A stretch of DNA of 64,000 bases, taken from the NCBI RefSeq assembly GCF_022539505.1, contig NC_061511.1, forward strand, positions 35,536,620 to 35,600,619, read 5' to 3'. Both the position numbers and the translations under genes were made by a program. Source of the DNA: Lolium rigidum (lineage: Eukaryota > Streptophyta > Magnoliopsida > Poales > Poaceae). Positions 44,601 to 56,952 of the stretch are shown in pieces (the stretch's first letter is position 1; every line of letters starts with the position of its first letter). The notes under the pieces were generated by a model, which did no database searches, was not told the DNA's origin, and saw nothing but the letters and a program-made list of their open reading frames with translations.

Positions 44601-45427
44601 ATGGAAAAAAATCAAGAACTATTAGAGGAACATAGGAAGCGTTTACTTCACGTTTTTCTTTTCTAAAACTCTCTCTTGAAGTTTGCATGTGCGTATATGC
44701 GTTCATAGGGGTGAGTGTATGCGCGTGTATGTGAGCGTCTACGTTTGTACTGTGTTTCTCAAAAAAAAAAACTAGACAAGCCCATTAAATTTACTTGATA
44801 ATTAAGAAAACCGAAACATGTGCAAAATAATTGATTCCTATAAAACCAGAATCTCCGTCAAAGTCCATCGAAGTTAGAATCAAATCTCCAGAGGTTAGAA
44901 TAACCTTATAAATTTTAAAAATTGAAAAAAAAACACTTACCTAAAAAGTGGGATCCTAAGAGTTTTGAAAGCACTTTTTCCTCATACATAAGCATGGTCA
45001 ATAATATGATGTCCATACATACATAGGTGTCATATGTTCTCTATATATCCAGTATGATCTATCAGAGTCTATTTTTTAAAGGACCTTTGGAGGAGACATC
45101 AATAGTAATATTTTTAGCTAACATGTGACATTTATTAGCATAGCATCTACGAAGATGACTAATTTGTAATTCTATCAATACATCAAAAATCTTTATTGAT
45201 CCATTAAAAATTGAAAATCTTTATTGATCCATTAAAAATTGAACGTACTGGTATACATTCGATTCCCTATAAAATAAAATCTTTCTCAAAGCCATTAAAG
45301 TTAAAATCAATTCTCTGAACATTAAAAACATATTATTATTGTGTAAGATAGATTAGTAATTTATTTCTCAATCACTATCAAAAAATTAGAGATGATGCCC
45401 TCGCATTTGCGAGGGCCACCTTGCTAG
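41672..45427 (+). mobile_element. Helitron (outer), A|T target, non-autonomous
   Basis: 5' end TCTATTATATACTAAAAGC preceded by A (41671; a start at 41668 is also possible). The 3' end is a 9-bp perfect hairpin GCCCTCGCA-TT-TGCGAGGGC (45397-45416), 7 bases, then CTAG (45424-45427), followed by T. This is the Helitron signature: TC start, hairpin plus CTRR end, A|T insertion, no TSD. No Rep/helicase frame. It is split by an inner Helitron; without that, about 1.95 kb remain. Confidence 0.75.
42200..44002 (-). mobile_element. Helitron (inner), inserted in the outer Helitron
   Basis: On the minus strand it starts A|TCTTTACTATTAAATTG (44002) and ends GCAACGCACGGGCAAATTTC followed by CTAG|T (42203-42200), the common grass Helitron terminus with an imperfect GC-rich hairpin. 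1803 bases. Its interior includes a GC-rich, possibly captured tract (42800-43620) with no recognised gene. Confidence 0.7.
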
Positions 45428-45462
45428 TTGTTTGGTAAATCGACATAAAATCATTTTATGGT

Positions 45463-45740
45463 GGAAAGTATACTGTCCCTGTCATGTAGGTCCATGTAAG
45501 GTGGGCACCATATGTCAGCGGCTCCGGGTGAGTGAAGCATAGGTTAGGGGAACCTTGTTCTCGCGAAGGAAATAGTCGCGCCAGAGTCTTCGCAGAAAAG
45601 CTATATGGTCTCTGTCGTGTAGGTCCATGTAAGGTGGGCACCATATGTCAGCGGCCTTGAGTGACTAAAGACTTGGTTAGACGACCCATATTCTCGTGAA
45701 GGGCAAAAAAAAAAAGTCGCACCGGAGCCTTTGTAGAGAA
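45463..45740 (+). repeat. Two-copy direct duplication, period 133
   Basis: GTAGGTCCATGTAAGGTGGG occurs at 45486 and 45619, and the flanks (CACCATATGTCAGCGG; TTCTCGCGAAGG / TTCTCGTGAAGG; AAGCTAT) align over the whole unit with moderate divergence. Confidence 0.8.
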
Positions 45741-45857
45741 GCTATCCACTCTCGGCGGCCTGGCTTGAGCGCACGAGAAAAGGAAGTTCACCGCTTGTGC
45801 CAGTTCTATCTGGTCAGAGTCAGTTGGGCAGAAATTAATGCTTCGTCACGTCCTGTC

Positions 45858-45897
45858 GGGGAGAGAGAGAGAGAGATAGATAGAGGACGAGAGAGAG
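45858..45897 (+). repeat. GA-rich microsatellite
   Basis: Imperfect (GA)n with GATA interruptions. Confidence 0.8.
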
Positions 45898-46410
45898 AGC
45901 CGGCTACTTCATGGAGTGATTCGCTTACTCTATTTATGGCCATGGCCTTGATCATCTCGCTTGAAATCCCAAGAATATTTAGGGATGAAAAGTTATGCTG
46001 CAAAGCAAAGTTTTTTTGAAAAGCTGTCAAAGCTCAAACTTTTCGGTCACAATGGAATCTAGTGCATCCACGCACAAGTTTTCAATTTTTTTTTAAATTT
46101 TTTTCCTTGTCCTTGAATTTTTTGAGTATTTGATGATTTTTTGAAAATTTTCAAACAAAATTGGCAAGACATGTTGACAAATCATTTGTCATGTGACTGT
46201 GCACCCTTGTACCAAATTTGAGGTCATTTGAACAATGCTAGGTGAATTAATATAATGGTCTACAAGTAGGTAATTTCGGATATGATGGACTGAAATCATA
46301 CCTCAACTTTGAGAGTGGGTTAGTAGATAAAGATTGTTTTTTCACATTTATTATTTTTCATGGAAACTACTTGATGACACACATATGCCATAAGTTTTGC
46401 GATAAAGGGA

Positions 46411-47281
46411 ATATATTAATATCATAAGATACCAATTACACCCAGCCTCTGCAACAACGCAACACCCTAATAGCAGTACGGATGCACATAGCCAAAAAAA
46501 TAAAAGAAAACTAAGAAACAAAAGTCCCGCTATAGCATCCTAGGCTTAGCAACAGCAATACAACCACCACCAAGACAACACCTGAAATACAGAATCTTCA
46601 AAAACGAAGCCTCCAAGAAGGAAACGGTGCACCAGCACCGTCATCGCCGATCAAAGATCTTAGGTTTTCACCCTGAAAATAGTCCCGCTCTCAAAAACAA
46701 TGCTTCCAACAAGATCATTGCCAGGCACAACCAGTTAAGGCCAGACCTTGGGTTTTCACCCTGAAAGGTAGGACTCTGAACTTCACCTGTGCTGCCGCCC
46801 CCACTTCCATATCACTGCTGCGGAGCCCGGGACACCTAGCAAGTCCCTCAACAATGCGGAGACTTGAACCTCCCTTAGCTAGTCCTCCACTCCGGCCTTC
46901 ATGCTCCATCATGGACCAAAATGTCTCTTGATGCCAAGACAGACCAGAGCTTCGCGCTGCTCCGTCCAGAACCAATCGGCCGGAATAAAAGCATGGGTGC
47001 GCACGACCGAATATCACCGATCCAGCAAACTCCAGGCAAAAACAACACTGTTACATTCGCCGGCGGTGCCTTTCGAACTCAACACTCCTGCCAGATCGAG
47101 AAGAGCAAACCTCAGGCAAGTCTTCATCTTCGCCCAAGAGAGATCCTAGGACCACCGTTTATTCAGGTCGGGCCCCCACGCCGGCGACCATCCCAGGCTG
47201 GCAACAAATGCTGCCGGAGACACCTAGAGCAGATCGCATTGTCCGGAGACACCGCACACACCCCGGGCACCACCGCATCCG
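46411..47281 (-). mobile_element. LINE 3'-UTR-like sequence, first part
   Basis: On the minus strand it ends ...CCCTTTATCG, and it shares AATTACACCCAGCCTCTGCA and GGATGCACATAGCC with the 3' UTR of the LINE at 12841-15218. No RT is present. It is interrupted by the solo LTR at 47282 and continues at 61882. Short frames here are not supported as genes. Confidence 0.5.
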
Positions 47282-48599
47282 TGTAACATCCCAAATTTTA
47301 AAACAAAGAGAAAATGAATGTCCTTTTTCCAAAAATGAGAACCAACAAAAACTTTTCTTACATTGGGTGCTATGCATAGTACTCATACCTAGTATTTGTG
47401 TTTTGCCATGATGAGTGTTCTTATGCTTAGGTGATAAACCCTAAAACCCTAAAGTGATCAAGTGAAGATCACAAACCCAATAAAATAAAAGAGAAATAAA
47501 TCAAATAAGAAAAAACCCTAAACCCTGACCTTCTCAAAACCAAGTGGATCTATTTTGAGAAATCTAAAATAAAAGAAAAGACATATGTGGGCATATAGCC
47601 CTAATATGTAAATTTTGAACCCTACCTCTCTTATTTTGCTAAATGGTGGTGAACCATGATGAACCCCACTAAACCCTAAACCCCATCCCTCTTGTCACCA
47701 ACCTTGGAAAAATAAAATAAAAAGGAAAGATCTTAAATAAGAAAAAGGCATATGCAAGCCTATGGATACTTTTTGCAAATACTAAAACTTTGTTTGTCTA
47801 CCTTGGTAGATGGTTTGGAAATACCTCAACACACTCAACCAAGTACTTACCAACCAATTCAAGTGAGAAACAAAATAAAATCGAACATATGCATAGAGGT
47901 ATATGTGGCACTTAGCCACAATATCAAATCTTACCCTAGGCATCCCCATTGTCCCAAATTGGTTTGAACCCTTTACCCAAATCAATCTAACACCAAATAA
48001 ACTTCACCCATGCCAAAGTGAAGCAAAGAAAAAGAAAAGAATAAAAAGAAGAAAATCACAAAACCCTCACATATGGTTTATGCCATTTTTGCAAATCTTT
48101 ACCCTAGACCATTTTGGTCTTCACCATTAGTTGTATTATGTTAATAAACACTTATTACAACTTTTGGAATCAAAGAAACACAAATCAAATCAAATTTAAA
48201 CTCAATTTGTGAACACATAGAATAATGGTCAAATCTGTCTTTTATAATCTGGTCACTACTTTGAGCCCCTCTATCTCAAGTTTTTCAAACTAAACTTTCC
48301 CAATTCTTTGCATGTCATCCAAGAGCACATCAAGGTGAACAACTTTGGTAAAGACCACCCTGCCAAATTCATCTTGGATCAAAAACTATGCTCATGCAAA
48401 GTTGAGACTTTTTAATATGAGCAATAATCCCACTTTGTCAAATTTTGCAGGTCTTTGATTTTTAAAATTCCACCACCACACATAGTTGTCTCTGGTCATT
48501 TACAACTTAACCAAACCCACCACTTTCAAATTTTGCAATCCTTTTGAACTCAACCAAATTTGCAAGTTTTTGAAATAGGCAATTATGGAATAAACTCAA

Positions 48600-49560
48600 A
48601 AACTATTTTCAACCATGACCTAGCCAAACCTACTGTCCCATCTCACTCCAACCTGTTCCTTGGTCCCCTCTCTCTCTAACCATGCACAGCACACTAGAGG
48701 AGGAGGCCAAACTTGGCCATGGCAAGGCCATGCCGGCCATGTCACACACATGTCGCGCCACCCCCTCCTCTCTTCTTCCCTGGCCACGGCCACCTTGTCA
48801 AAACGTGCCACAGAACCACCCTACGTCAGCCTACACCATCCCTGGTCGAGGAAGAGGCCGACAGCCGCCGGACGACGCGCGCCCAAGGACGGCCACGCCA
48901 TGCCGAGGACGTCTCGCAGGTACGCCCAAGGACGCCCACTGGCCACGCGCCACCCCACCAGCACGTGCACCCCTTGGCCCCTCTCTTGCCGCGTGGAGCA
49001 CCGCAGCGCCACCGTGACGCCGCCAGACACGCGGTTGAGCCCGACCCGTGCCCGCCGCCGCCGGAGACAAGGACGAAATCCCGCCTCTGTCGCGCCCGAC
49101 CATGCGACCGCCCGACCGTTGTACGCCTCGCCTCGCCGCGCCTTTGACGCTCAGAGGACCTCCGTGGCCGTCGCCTACGCAGCCCCTACCGTCGCCTACC
49201 CCTATCCCTCGCCGGAATCGCCGCGTCACTGTCACCCTTGCCGCATCCCTCACGGCACCTCGCGCCCTATAAAAGGAGCCGTCCCCGCGCCTTCACCTCC
49301 ACAGCAAACTCACTCCCCTCGCCATCCAATTTCTCGCCGGAACCCGCGGAGGTACTGAGATCGCCGCCGTCGATATCGGCCACCATCGGAGACGCCGCCG
49401 GTACCAGCTGTTTCCCCTTCCTCGACAACGTCGTCGCCGCACGTCGCTGACCCTCGCCGGAGTCCAGGAGCACCGCCGACCCCCTACCTCCGCCGCGGCA
49501 GCACGCCCTTCTCATCGACGGAGACGACGCGCCTCGACCGTCGATCTCCGTTCTAATCCA
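48600..49560 (+). other. GC-rich promoter/leader tract of the solo LTR
   Basis: A GC-rich island in otherwise AT-rich LTR. Overlapping frames on both strands (48660-49358, 48713-49147, 48831-49253) reflect composition; none shows a conserved domain. Confidence 0.5.
49268..49275 (+). promoter_or_regulatory. TATA box of the solo LTR
   Basis: TATAAAAG in CCCTATAAAAGGAGCC, followed by a C/A-rich leader (CACCTCCACAGCAAACTCAC), a classical plant core promoter. Confidence 0.6.
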
Positions 49561-51150
49561 GCGGCTCTCCTTAAAACGTACCGTTTTGGTAAGCTTTCGT
49601 CGCTGACGCGCGGGCCCCTCTGTCAGGCGGCCCGTGGCGTGTGAAGCGTTACTGGGCCAGCCCAGTTAGTCTCCCCTCGTTTCGGCCCAAGTGCTTTCCC
49701 GCGCAAGCCCAAATGTTTGAATTCAAATTCTGGAAATTGAATTAATTCCTTGCTGATGCTTTTTCAAAATTAACTAGCTTCAAATCTACCCAACCAAATT
49801 GGATGAATTTTATACTGTTGGAAAGCTTATGAAAAGCTCTATCTAACCACAGTGGTCTTTCTTTGAAAACTGTTGTAGAATTAATGTGATAAAAATAACA
49901 AGTCAGAGACTTTTGCCCATTCAAATAAATCTTAAAAATCAACCAATTTGAATTTTGAAGTGAATCCAATTGCTATAATTCACATTTCACTTACACTAAT
50001 TGTTTATGCAAAAATATAGTATGGTTACCTTGAGTGATCATGGCCCAAATTAAATAAAGGACTATATGGCTATTTTAGTTAGTGGATATTGTCCAAAACT
50101 ATTATGCAAATCATATGAAGTGTTACACTTCATCTAAATCTTGTCCCAAGTACTTTCATCTGAAGTTGGACCCCTGGTCAAATGCTCTCACATGAAATAC
50201 TTGGTGATTTTAAATCACAAATAGAATTGTTAAATTGTATGAGGAACTCTACCTCATTTAAATCATTTTCTCAAATGATGATGATGAATGGTTGACTTAG
50301 GTCAACATGAATTCATGTATGCTTGTTTGAGGAATTTAAATCTTAAGAAGATTCAATGAGAGGAAATTATTTCTCTAAGTAATTAAAAATAACACCTAAG
50401 ATAGTATGAGAGGAAATTATTTTTCTTAAATAAGAAAAACACATCCACCAACTTAATAAGTAGTGTGTGATGCTAGTTTAAGTTGTGTGAATCTTGTGTG
50501 TGCTTAGTTTAGCATATAAGTTTGGTATGATGATTGTATACCCGTATTCGTATTTTAGACGCTGGTACCAAGGAGTATCAAGAGGAGGAGGAGGTCTACT
50601 TCCAAGGAGAAGAAGACCACTTGGACCAATTCCCCAACCAAGGCAAGATAATACTCTTGCAAAGTGCAAAGCTCACCATGAGCAAGGCATTACCCCATTT
50701 CCTTTATGCTTATGATCCTAATTCCCAGTTTTACTTTACAAGCTTTATTTACTTTTGTTTTATCAAAGTACTTTTTGAATTATGATTCACTTGGTTAGTA
50801 TTGGATTTGTACAAGAGTATCAAGGTTAGCCTAGAAGCAAAGCAAATTACTTAGCACCACTCATACTTAGATGCTAGTGCTAAACCCTAAAAGTGACTAC
50901 TCTAGTTGGGAACTTGTGAAATAAAATGACTTTGAAAACCTTGGAATGATGAGTCATTCTATTGAAAGAATTTGAAGGTGAATATGATTGGTGAATGACT
51001 TGATGAATTTTTACCAAAACTGATGGTTGGGTTCGGATGCGATACCATTCCAAGTTTACAAGTACCCCCACAATACCTGAATCTGGGTAAGGCTTAGCTG
51101 GAAATTTATGTGTCATAGTATAGGTTCCCTCTGAACAAGCGTCATAGGGG

Positions 51151-52551
51151 TGATACGTCCAAAACGTATCTACTTTCCCGAACACTTTTGCTATTGTTTT
51201 GCCTCTAATTTGTGTATTTTGGATGCAACTAACACGGACTAACGCTGTTTTCAGCGAAGCCGATTCAGTGTCTCGTTTTTGTGCAGAAATCCAACTTTCG
51301 GGAAAAACCTCGGGATTTTGACGAAGGCCCTATTTTCCCGGAATGCGACGGAGCCGAAGGACAAATCAAGTGGAGGCCCGAGGGCCCCACACCATAAGGC
51401 GGCGCGGCCTAGGGGGGCCCGCGCGGCCCTATGGTGTGGCCCCCTCGGCCGGCCTCCGACGCTCTCCTTCGGACTACTTATTGGCCTCGACCTAAAAACG
51501 CACGGGGAGAAGTCGAAGTCACCAGAAACCCTCCAGAACGCCGCCACATCGCGAAACTCCGTCTCGGGAGCCAGAAGTCTCCGTTCTGGCACTCCGCCGG
51601 GACGGGGAATTGGAGGAGATCATCGCCGCCATCACCGCCAACGCCTCTCCATCAACCAGACATGTTTCCCCCATCCATGTGTGAGTAATTCCCCGCTTGT
51701 AGGCCGAAGGGGATGGTAGGGATTGGATGAGATTGGTCATGTAATAGCATAAGATTGTTAGGGCATAGTGCCTAGTATCCAGTAGATGTTACTTTTATGA
51801 TATTGTTGCAACTTGTTATGCTTAATGCTTGTCACTAGGGCCCGAGTGCCATGATCTCAGATCCGAACATGTTATTGATTCATGAAGATATTCGTTGTTT
51901 ATGATCTTACCTGCAAGTTGTATACACATGTCGCTGTCCGGAACTAATGGCCCCGAAGTGACAGAAATCGGGACAACCGGAGGGAATGGTAGTGACGTGA
52001 GGATCACATGTGTTCACGGAGTGTTAATGCTTTGCTCCTGTACTCTATTAAAAGGAGTACCTTAATATCCAATAGTTTGCCTTGAGGCCCGGCTGCCACC
52101 GGCTGGTAGGACAAAAGATGTTGTGCAAGTTTCTCATTGCGAGCACGTACGACTATAATTGGAACACATGCCTATTGATTGATTAGTACTTGGATACCGT
52201 TTTATTATTATCTCGCAAATGCTCTGCTATGATTGTTACATGAGTTTCTCTCATCCATGCAACGCCCGTCATCCGTCCCCGTGCCTACGGTATTTTAATC
52301 CTGCTCGTTTACTAAAATCACTACTCGTCGTTTCCGTTACTCTGCTGCTCGTTATTTCACTACTCGCTCTCGCTATAAAACTGTTACTATCGATAAACTC
52401 TTGCGAGCAAGTCTCGTTTCCAGTGCAGCTGAATTGACAACTCCGCTGTTAAGGCTTTCAAGTATTCTTTGTCCCCCCTTGTGTCGAATCAATAAATTGG
52501 GTTTTACTTCCTTCGAAGACTGTTGCGATCCCCTATACTTGTGGGTCATCA
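51151..52551 (+). repeat. 5' LTR of E4
   Basis: 1401 bases, TGATACGTCCAAAACG to TGTGGGTCATCA. Contains a GC-rich foldback (CCCCACACCATA at about 51387, TATGGTGTGGCCCC at about 51431). Differs from the 3' LTR mainly at CTG sites (52290-52420). Confidence 0.9.
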
Positions 52552-52562
52552 AGACTATTTTC

Positions 52563-52580
52563 TGGCGCCGTTGCCGGGGA
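52563..52580 (+). other. Primer-binding site of E4
   Basis: TGGCGCCGTTGCCGGGGA, the standard Asp-tRNA-type PBS of plant Gypsy elements, 11 bases after the LTR. Confidence 0.85.
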
Positions 52581-52638
52581 GCATAGCTTTATTTGGAAGT
52601 TCACTTGGATTGATATTGTTCGCTGCAAATTCTCCATC

Positions 52639-55291
52639 ATGGGTAAACCTCGCGATACTAAGGTCGCCATATTACCATCCGCTACAAGAAAAGGTACAAC
52701 TCTGAGTACCTCTGTCGCTCTTGATTCACCATCTGTGATTGATAAACTTGTTTCACCGCCACATGCTTCACTTGCTGGTACTTCTGCTGAATCTGAAAAC
52801 TCTCATAATATTGATAATATTTCTGCTGTGCTTGATGATAGTGGTTCGTTGGGAACTTTTCTAGATGCTACAATTGCTAGGTCTAGACAAATTGAAAATA
52901 CTGAAACTCCTGATGTTACTACACTCGTTAATTCACCCGAACTTGAATACTCTAGTGATGATCTTGATGAAGATTATGTGGAACTTGATGATGATTTTAT
53001 TAAAAAATGCTATGCTACTACCGATGCAAGAAAAATTAAAAAGTTGCTTGCAGAACATGCTTCGTTAGATATAAACTGTCTCTCGATCCTAAATTTGCCA
53101 CATCTCCTATAAACATTAAGGATAAAGATTATGATTTTTCTCTTGATCTATCTCATATAGCTATTGTTGAGAAAACACCCTTTTGTGGTACCGAAAAAGA
53201 AAGTGTTGTTGAACACATGATTGAGTTATCTACTCGAGTAGCTTGTTTTCCGATGATGTTAAGAAGCGTACTTACTTTGTTGCTAAAATCTTTCCATTCT
53301 CATTAAAGGATGACGCTAAAACTTGGTATAATAGTTTGCCACCTAATTCTGTTAAAAGTCCAAAAGAATTGCTTGATGTTTTCTTCCGGAAATACTTTCC
53401 TACTAGTGCTCAACATGTTGCTTTGCAGAGAATTTATAATTTTGACCAGGAAGATGGAGAGAAATTGCCTGAGGCTTGGGCGAGATTTTGCTCTCTTATT
53501 AGAGCTCGGCTCGACCATGATTTGGAAAAGCATGATTTGCTTGATATATTTTATAGTGGACTAACCATTGAGTCTAGGGCATACCTGGATAGTTGCGCTG
53601 GTTGTGTTTTCGGAAAAGAACTCCGGACGTACGTCGAAGAATTATTGGCTAAAATAGGCGGGAATCATGATGATTGGACTACGCTCGAACCAACTCCAAC
53701 GCCAATATTGAAGAAGAGGGGTTTAATTAAATTGAATGATGAAGATATGAGGGAAGCCAAGAAGTCTCTCGAGGAGAAAGGTATTAAATCTGAAGATGTG
53801 AAGAATCTTCCTCCCATAGAAGATATATGCGAGATAATTCCCCCTTCATCCATGATTGAGGTAAATTCCCTTCAGCGCTTTACTAGGGAAGATATTCCGT
53901 ATTCAAAACCTCTCGCGCAATGCTTAGATGAGTTTGATAATTATATTGTTAAGCAAGAAATTTTTAATATGAGAGTAGAGAATCATCTAATGGAAAATTC
54001 TCAAGCTATTAGTGAATTGCATGATATTGTGGAGAGAACCTCCAATGATGTTAAGATGCTTGTTAAACATTTTCATATGGTTCAAACTCAAATTGATCAA
54101 CTCACTAAAGTGCAAAATGACTTGTTGGGAAATAATTCTAAAGAAAAACATGCTTATGAAGTAACAACTAGAGGTGGTGTCTCTACCCAGGATCCTCTAT
54201 ATCCTGAAGGGCATCCCAAAAGAGTTGAACAAGATTCTCAACGTACTAAAACTAGTGCTACATCTAAGAAAAAGAAAAAGAAACATAAGAATGTTGTAGA
54301 ATCCTCTGAACCTGTTAATGATCCTAATAGTATTTATATTTCGATGCTGAAACCGAAAGTGGTAATGAACATGATAAAGATAATGATAAGAATGATACTC
54401 CTTATAAAGAAGAGGTTGAAGAAGAACCCGAAAAGCATGCTAAAAATAAAAAGTATACTAAAGAAGATTTTATTGTTGAGAAACATGGTAATGAAAGAGA
54501 ACCTTGGGTTCAAAAGCAAATGCCTTTTCCTCGCTAAGAAACTAAAATCAAAGGAAGAAGAACACTATAATAAATTTTGTGATTGGATGAAACCCTTATT
54601 CTTGCAAATCCCTTTGATCGATGCTATTAAATTGCCTCCTTATTCAAAGTATATGAAAGATATTGTTACTAACAAAAGGAAAATCCCCAATGAGGAAATT
54701 TCCACTATGCTTGCTAATTACTCTTTCAATGGCAAAGTTCCAAAGAAGTTGGGCGACCCGGTATACCTACTATTCCTTGTTCTATTAAGAATAATTATGT
54801 TAAAAGCTGCTCTATGTGACTTGGGCGCCGGTGTTAGTGTTATGCCTTTTTCTCTTTATAAGAGACTTTACTTAGATAAGTTGATACCTACTGATATATC
54901 TTTGCAAATGGCTGATAAATCTACTGCTATTCCTGTTGGTATATGTGAGGATGTTCCTGTTCAAGTTACTAATAACTGCTTGATATTAACTGATTTTGTT
55001 GTGTTGGAAATGCCCGAAGATGATAATATGTCTATTATTCTTGGGAGACCTTTTCTTAACACCGCGAGGGCTGTTATTGATTGCAATAAAGGAAATGTTA
55101 CTTTCAATGTTGATGATAAGGAACACACCGTCTATTTCACCAAGAGGATTGAAAAAGCGTGCGGAGTTAATACTATTTCTAATGTGAGAACTATCAAAGT
55201 TGGAACTATCGATTGTCCTATATATGAGCCTAAAGAAGAATATCAAACTCTTGTGATTGGATCCATATCAATACAATTCAAGGTAACATGA
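52639..55291 (+). pseudogene. E4 gag-protease polyprotein, frameshifted
   Basis: Starts MGKPRDTKVAILPSATRKGT. Single-base shifts near 53071 and 53243 lead to a frame of 682 codons (53243-55291). The capsid region contains FPFSLKDDAKTWYNSLPPNS and LLDVFFRKYFPTSAQHVALQ (retrotransposon gag family). A coiled-coil-like region (LMENSQAISELHDIVERTSN) and a Lys-rich tract follow. The protease has LCDLGAGVSVMPFSLYKRLY (about 54818-54877, Athila-type DLGA active site) and MSIILGRPFLNTARAVIDC. Between about 54341 and 54532 the frame is shifted, and in the alternate frame it reads acidic (KEEVEEEPEKHAKNKKYTKE). Both edges are CTG-like sites (TTCGATG; CCTCGCTAAG). The protein would form capsid and cut itself; no RT follows. 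Confidence 0.85.
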
Positions 55292-56073
55292 TTGATTTGA
55301 GGTTTATTTCTTTATATGCTATGTAAAATTTATTTGGTGGCAAGACTTGATCAACCTTGTTAACAAATACTTTTTATATGCATAGAGGAGGTAAACAACA
55401 TCTCTTTCTTCCTCCACTTGCTCTAGTTGCTGTAGCACTTTTAATTTGCAAAGATCCTTAGTTAATTGGAGATTTCAAAAATTTTCCTGGCCAGTAATAA
55501 TAAACTTAATACCCAGAAATGTGCATTTTTCAAAGTTTTCAAAAATTCGCAAAAATTACACGGTTGGTCCTATTTTCGACGAGGCACCTGGGAGTACCAG
55601 AGGATGACCTGTGGGGCACCACAGGGTGCCACACCACCAGCCGGCGCGGCCAAGGAGGTGGGCGCGCCACCCTGTGGTGTGGGCCCCTCCTTGCCCCACT
55701 ATTTCATCTCTTTCTCCCAGCATCTTCTCTCTCCGAAAAAACTCGAACCAACTTTCTCTCACTCGCGTTATTGCTCAAGAGCTCGGGATTTCTCGATCTC
55801 TTTGCTCAGCCCAGATTTCTGTCCGAAATTTGGCACATTTGCTCTCCGGTATGTGACTCCTTCGATTATCCAAGTAGAATTTTGTTTGGTTGAGTATATC
55901 TTGAATATTTTGCTGCTGTAGGTAACATGTTTAGTGAGCTTGCATGCTTGTTCTAAGTGGTAGAAATTAGTTTTGATGCATGATTAGTACTCTAGAAAGT
56001 TCCTATGGTAGTTTCCCTCAATTATATGTCACCAAATTAAGTTTTATATTGTTTGTTGAAAATTTCAGAAAAG
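55292..56073 (+). other. E4 spacer between protease and ORF-1-like gene
   Basis: No supported gene. RT and integrase would be expected here. It contains a 12-bp inverted repeat, CACCACAGGGTG (55618) and CACCCTGTGGTG (55668), in a GC-rich foldback, and then AT-rich sequence. Confidence 0.5.
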
Positions 56074-56952
56074 AGATGAAGAAGTTCAACTTTGGAGAAT
56101 TGTTCAAGAAAGGAACAACCAGCACCTGGAGGCCTTCTAGGACCGCCACCCAAATTAGGCGATCGTACAATGAGGACATCATCGCGCCTAGCTTCGCGCC
56201 CGAAGAGGACAATGGGGATCCTAATGCTTCATCCTTCCCATGTTATGATTTTCGACAAATGCGAGGATCTTCGGATGATTTCTTCACCCTTGTCAACAGG
56301 GCGGGTTTAGCCACCTACGTGGGAGATGAAAGGGAGCAATACTACATTCTCACCAAAATCTTTGTCGAGAGCTTCAAGTTCCAAAACACGCAATATGAGC
56401 CGACAGTTGCATTCAAGATTTATGATAACCCTATTACTATGGAATTGGAAACATTTTGTCCTGCATTGGATATTGCCCCTGTAGGTACGGCAAGGAGGAT
56501 TGATGACAACCCCGGGACTTGTTGGAGCTCTATCGAGGGATCACCAATGATGACTGTCGCACCATTCAGCGGGGCAAGATAAGGAACATTCAACTCCCCA
56601 CCATTAAATATTTTGCATATTACATTGCTACTAGCATACTTGGTAGGGAGAACACTAGCAATATTTCTAGTTACCATCTTGCCTTCTTGAATATTGCACT
56701 TACTGGACGGACATCTTATCATCTTGGTTCTCTTATTGCTCGCCGCTTGTCTAACGGGGGCCTATTTTTGGAGGAACTATTGCACTGCGCATTTTAACAC
56801 ATTTAAGACTTCCTATTGATCCTAATGATGTGCCATTAACCCCTAGGAGGCTTGATATCACTGCTATGAAAAGCCATCATTTTATTACCACCGATTCCAC
56901 TTTAGATAATATGGTCTATAGAATGTTGTTTGCTGACGGGGATGAGAAATAA
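56074..56952 (+). pseudogene. ATHILA ORF-1-like protein, one apparent frameshift
   Basis: Starts MKKFNFGELFKKGTTSTWRP. The pattern KIFVESFKF...YEPTVAFKIYDNPITMELETFCPALDIAPVG resembles the ATHILA ORF-1 family (PF03078). A shift near 56520 moves to a second frame with LELYRGITNDDCRTIQRGKI and SSYHLAFLNIALTGRTSYHL; a further shift near 56755 leads to ITAMKSHHFITTDSTLDNMV and a stop at 56950-56952. The molecular role of the family is not established. It sits where autonomous Athila elements carry genes after pol. Confidence 0.6.

Larger units (their letters stand above)
45428..46410. other. Intergenic DNA with duplications and simple repeats
   Basis: No supported gene. Holds a 133-base direct duplication (45463-45740), a GA-rich tract (45858-45897), and then AT-rich sequence. 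Confidence 0.5.

Noticed and set aside
48660..49358. A 232-codon Arg/Pro/His-rich frame
   Set aside because: It overlaps the promoter and leader of the solo LTR, with equal frames on the other strand; no conserved domain.
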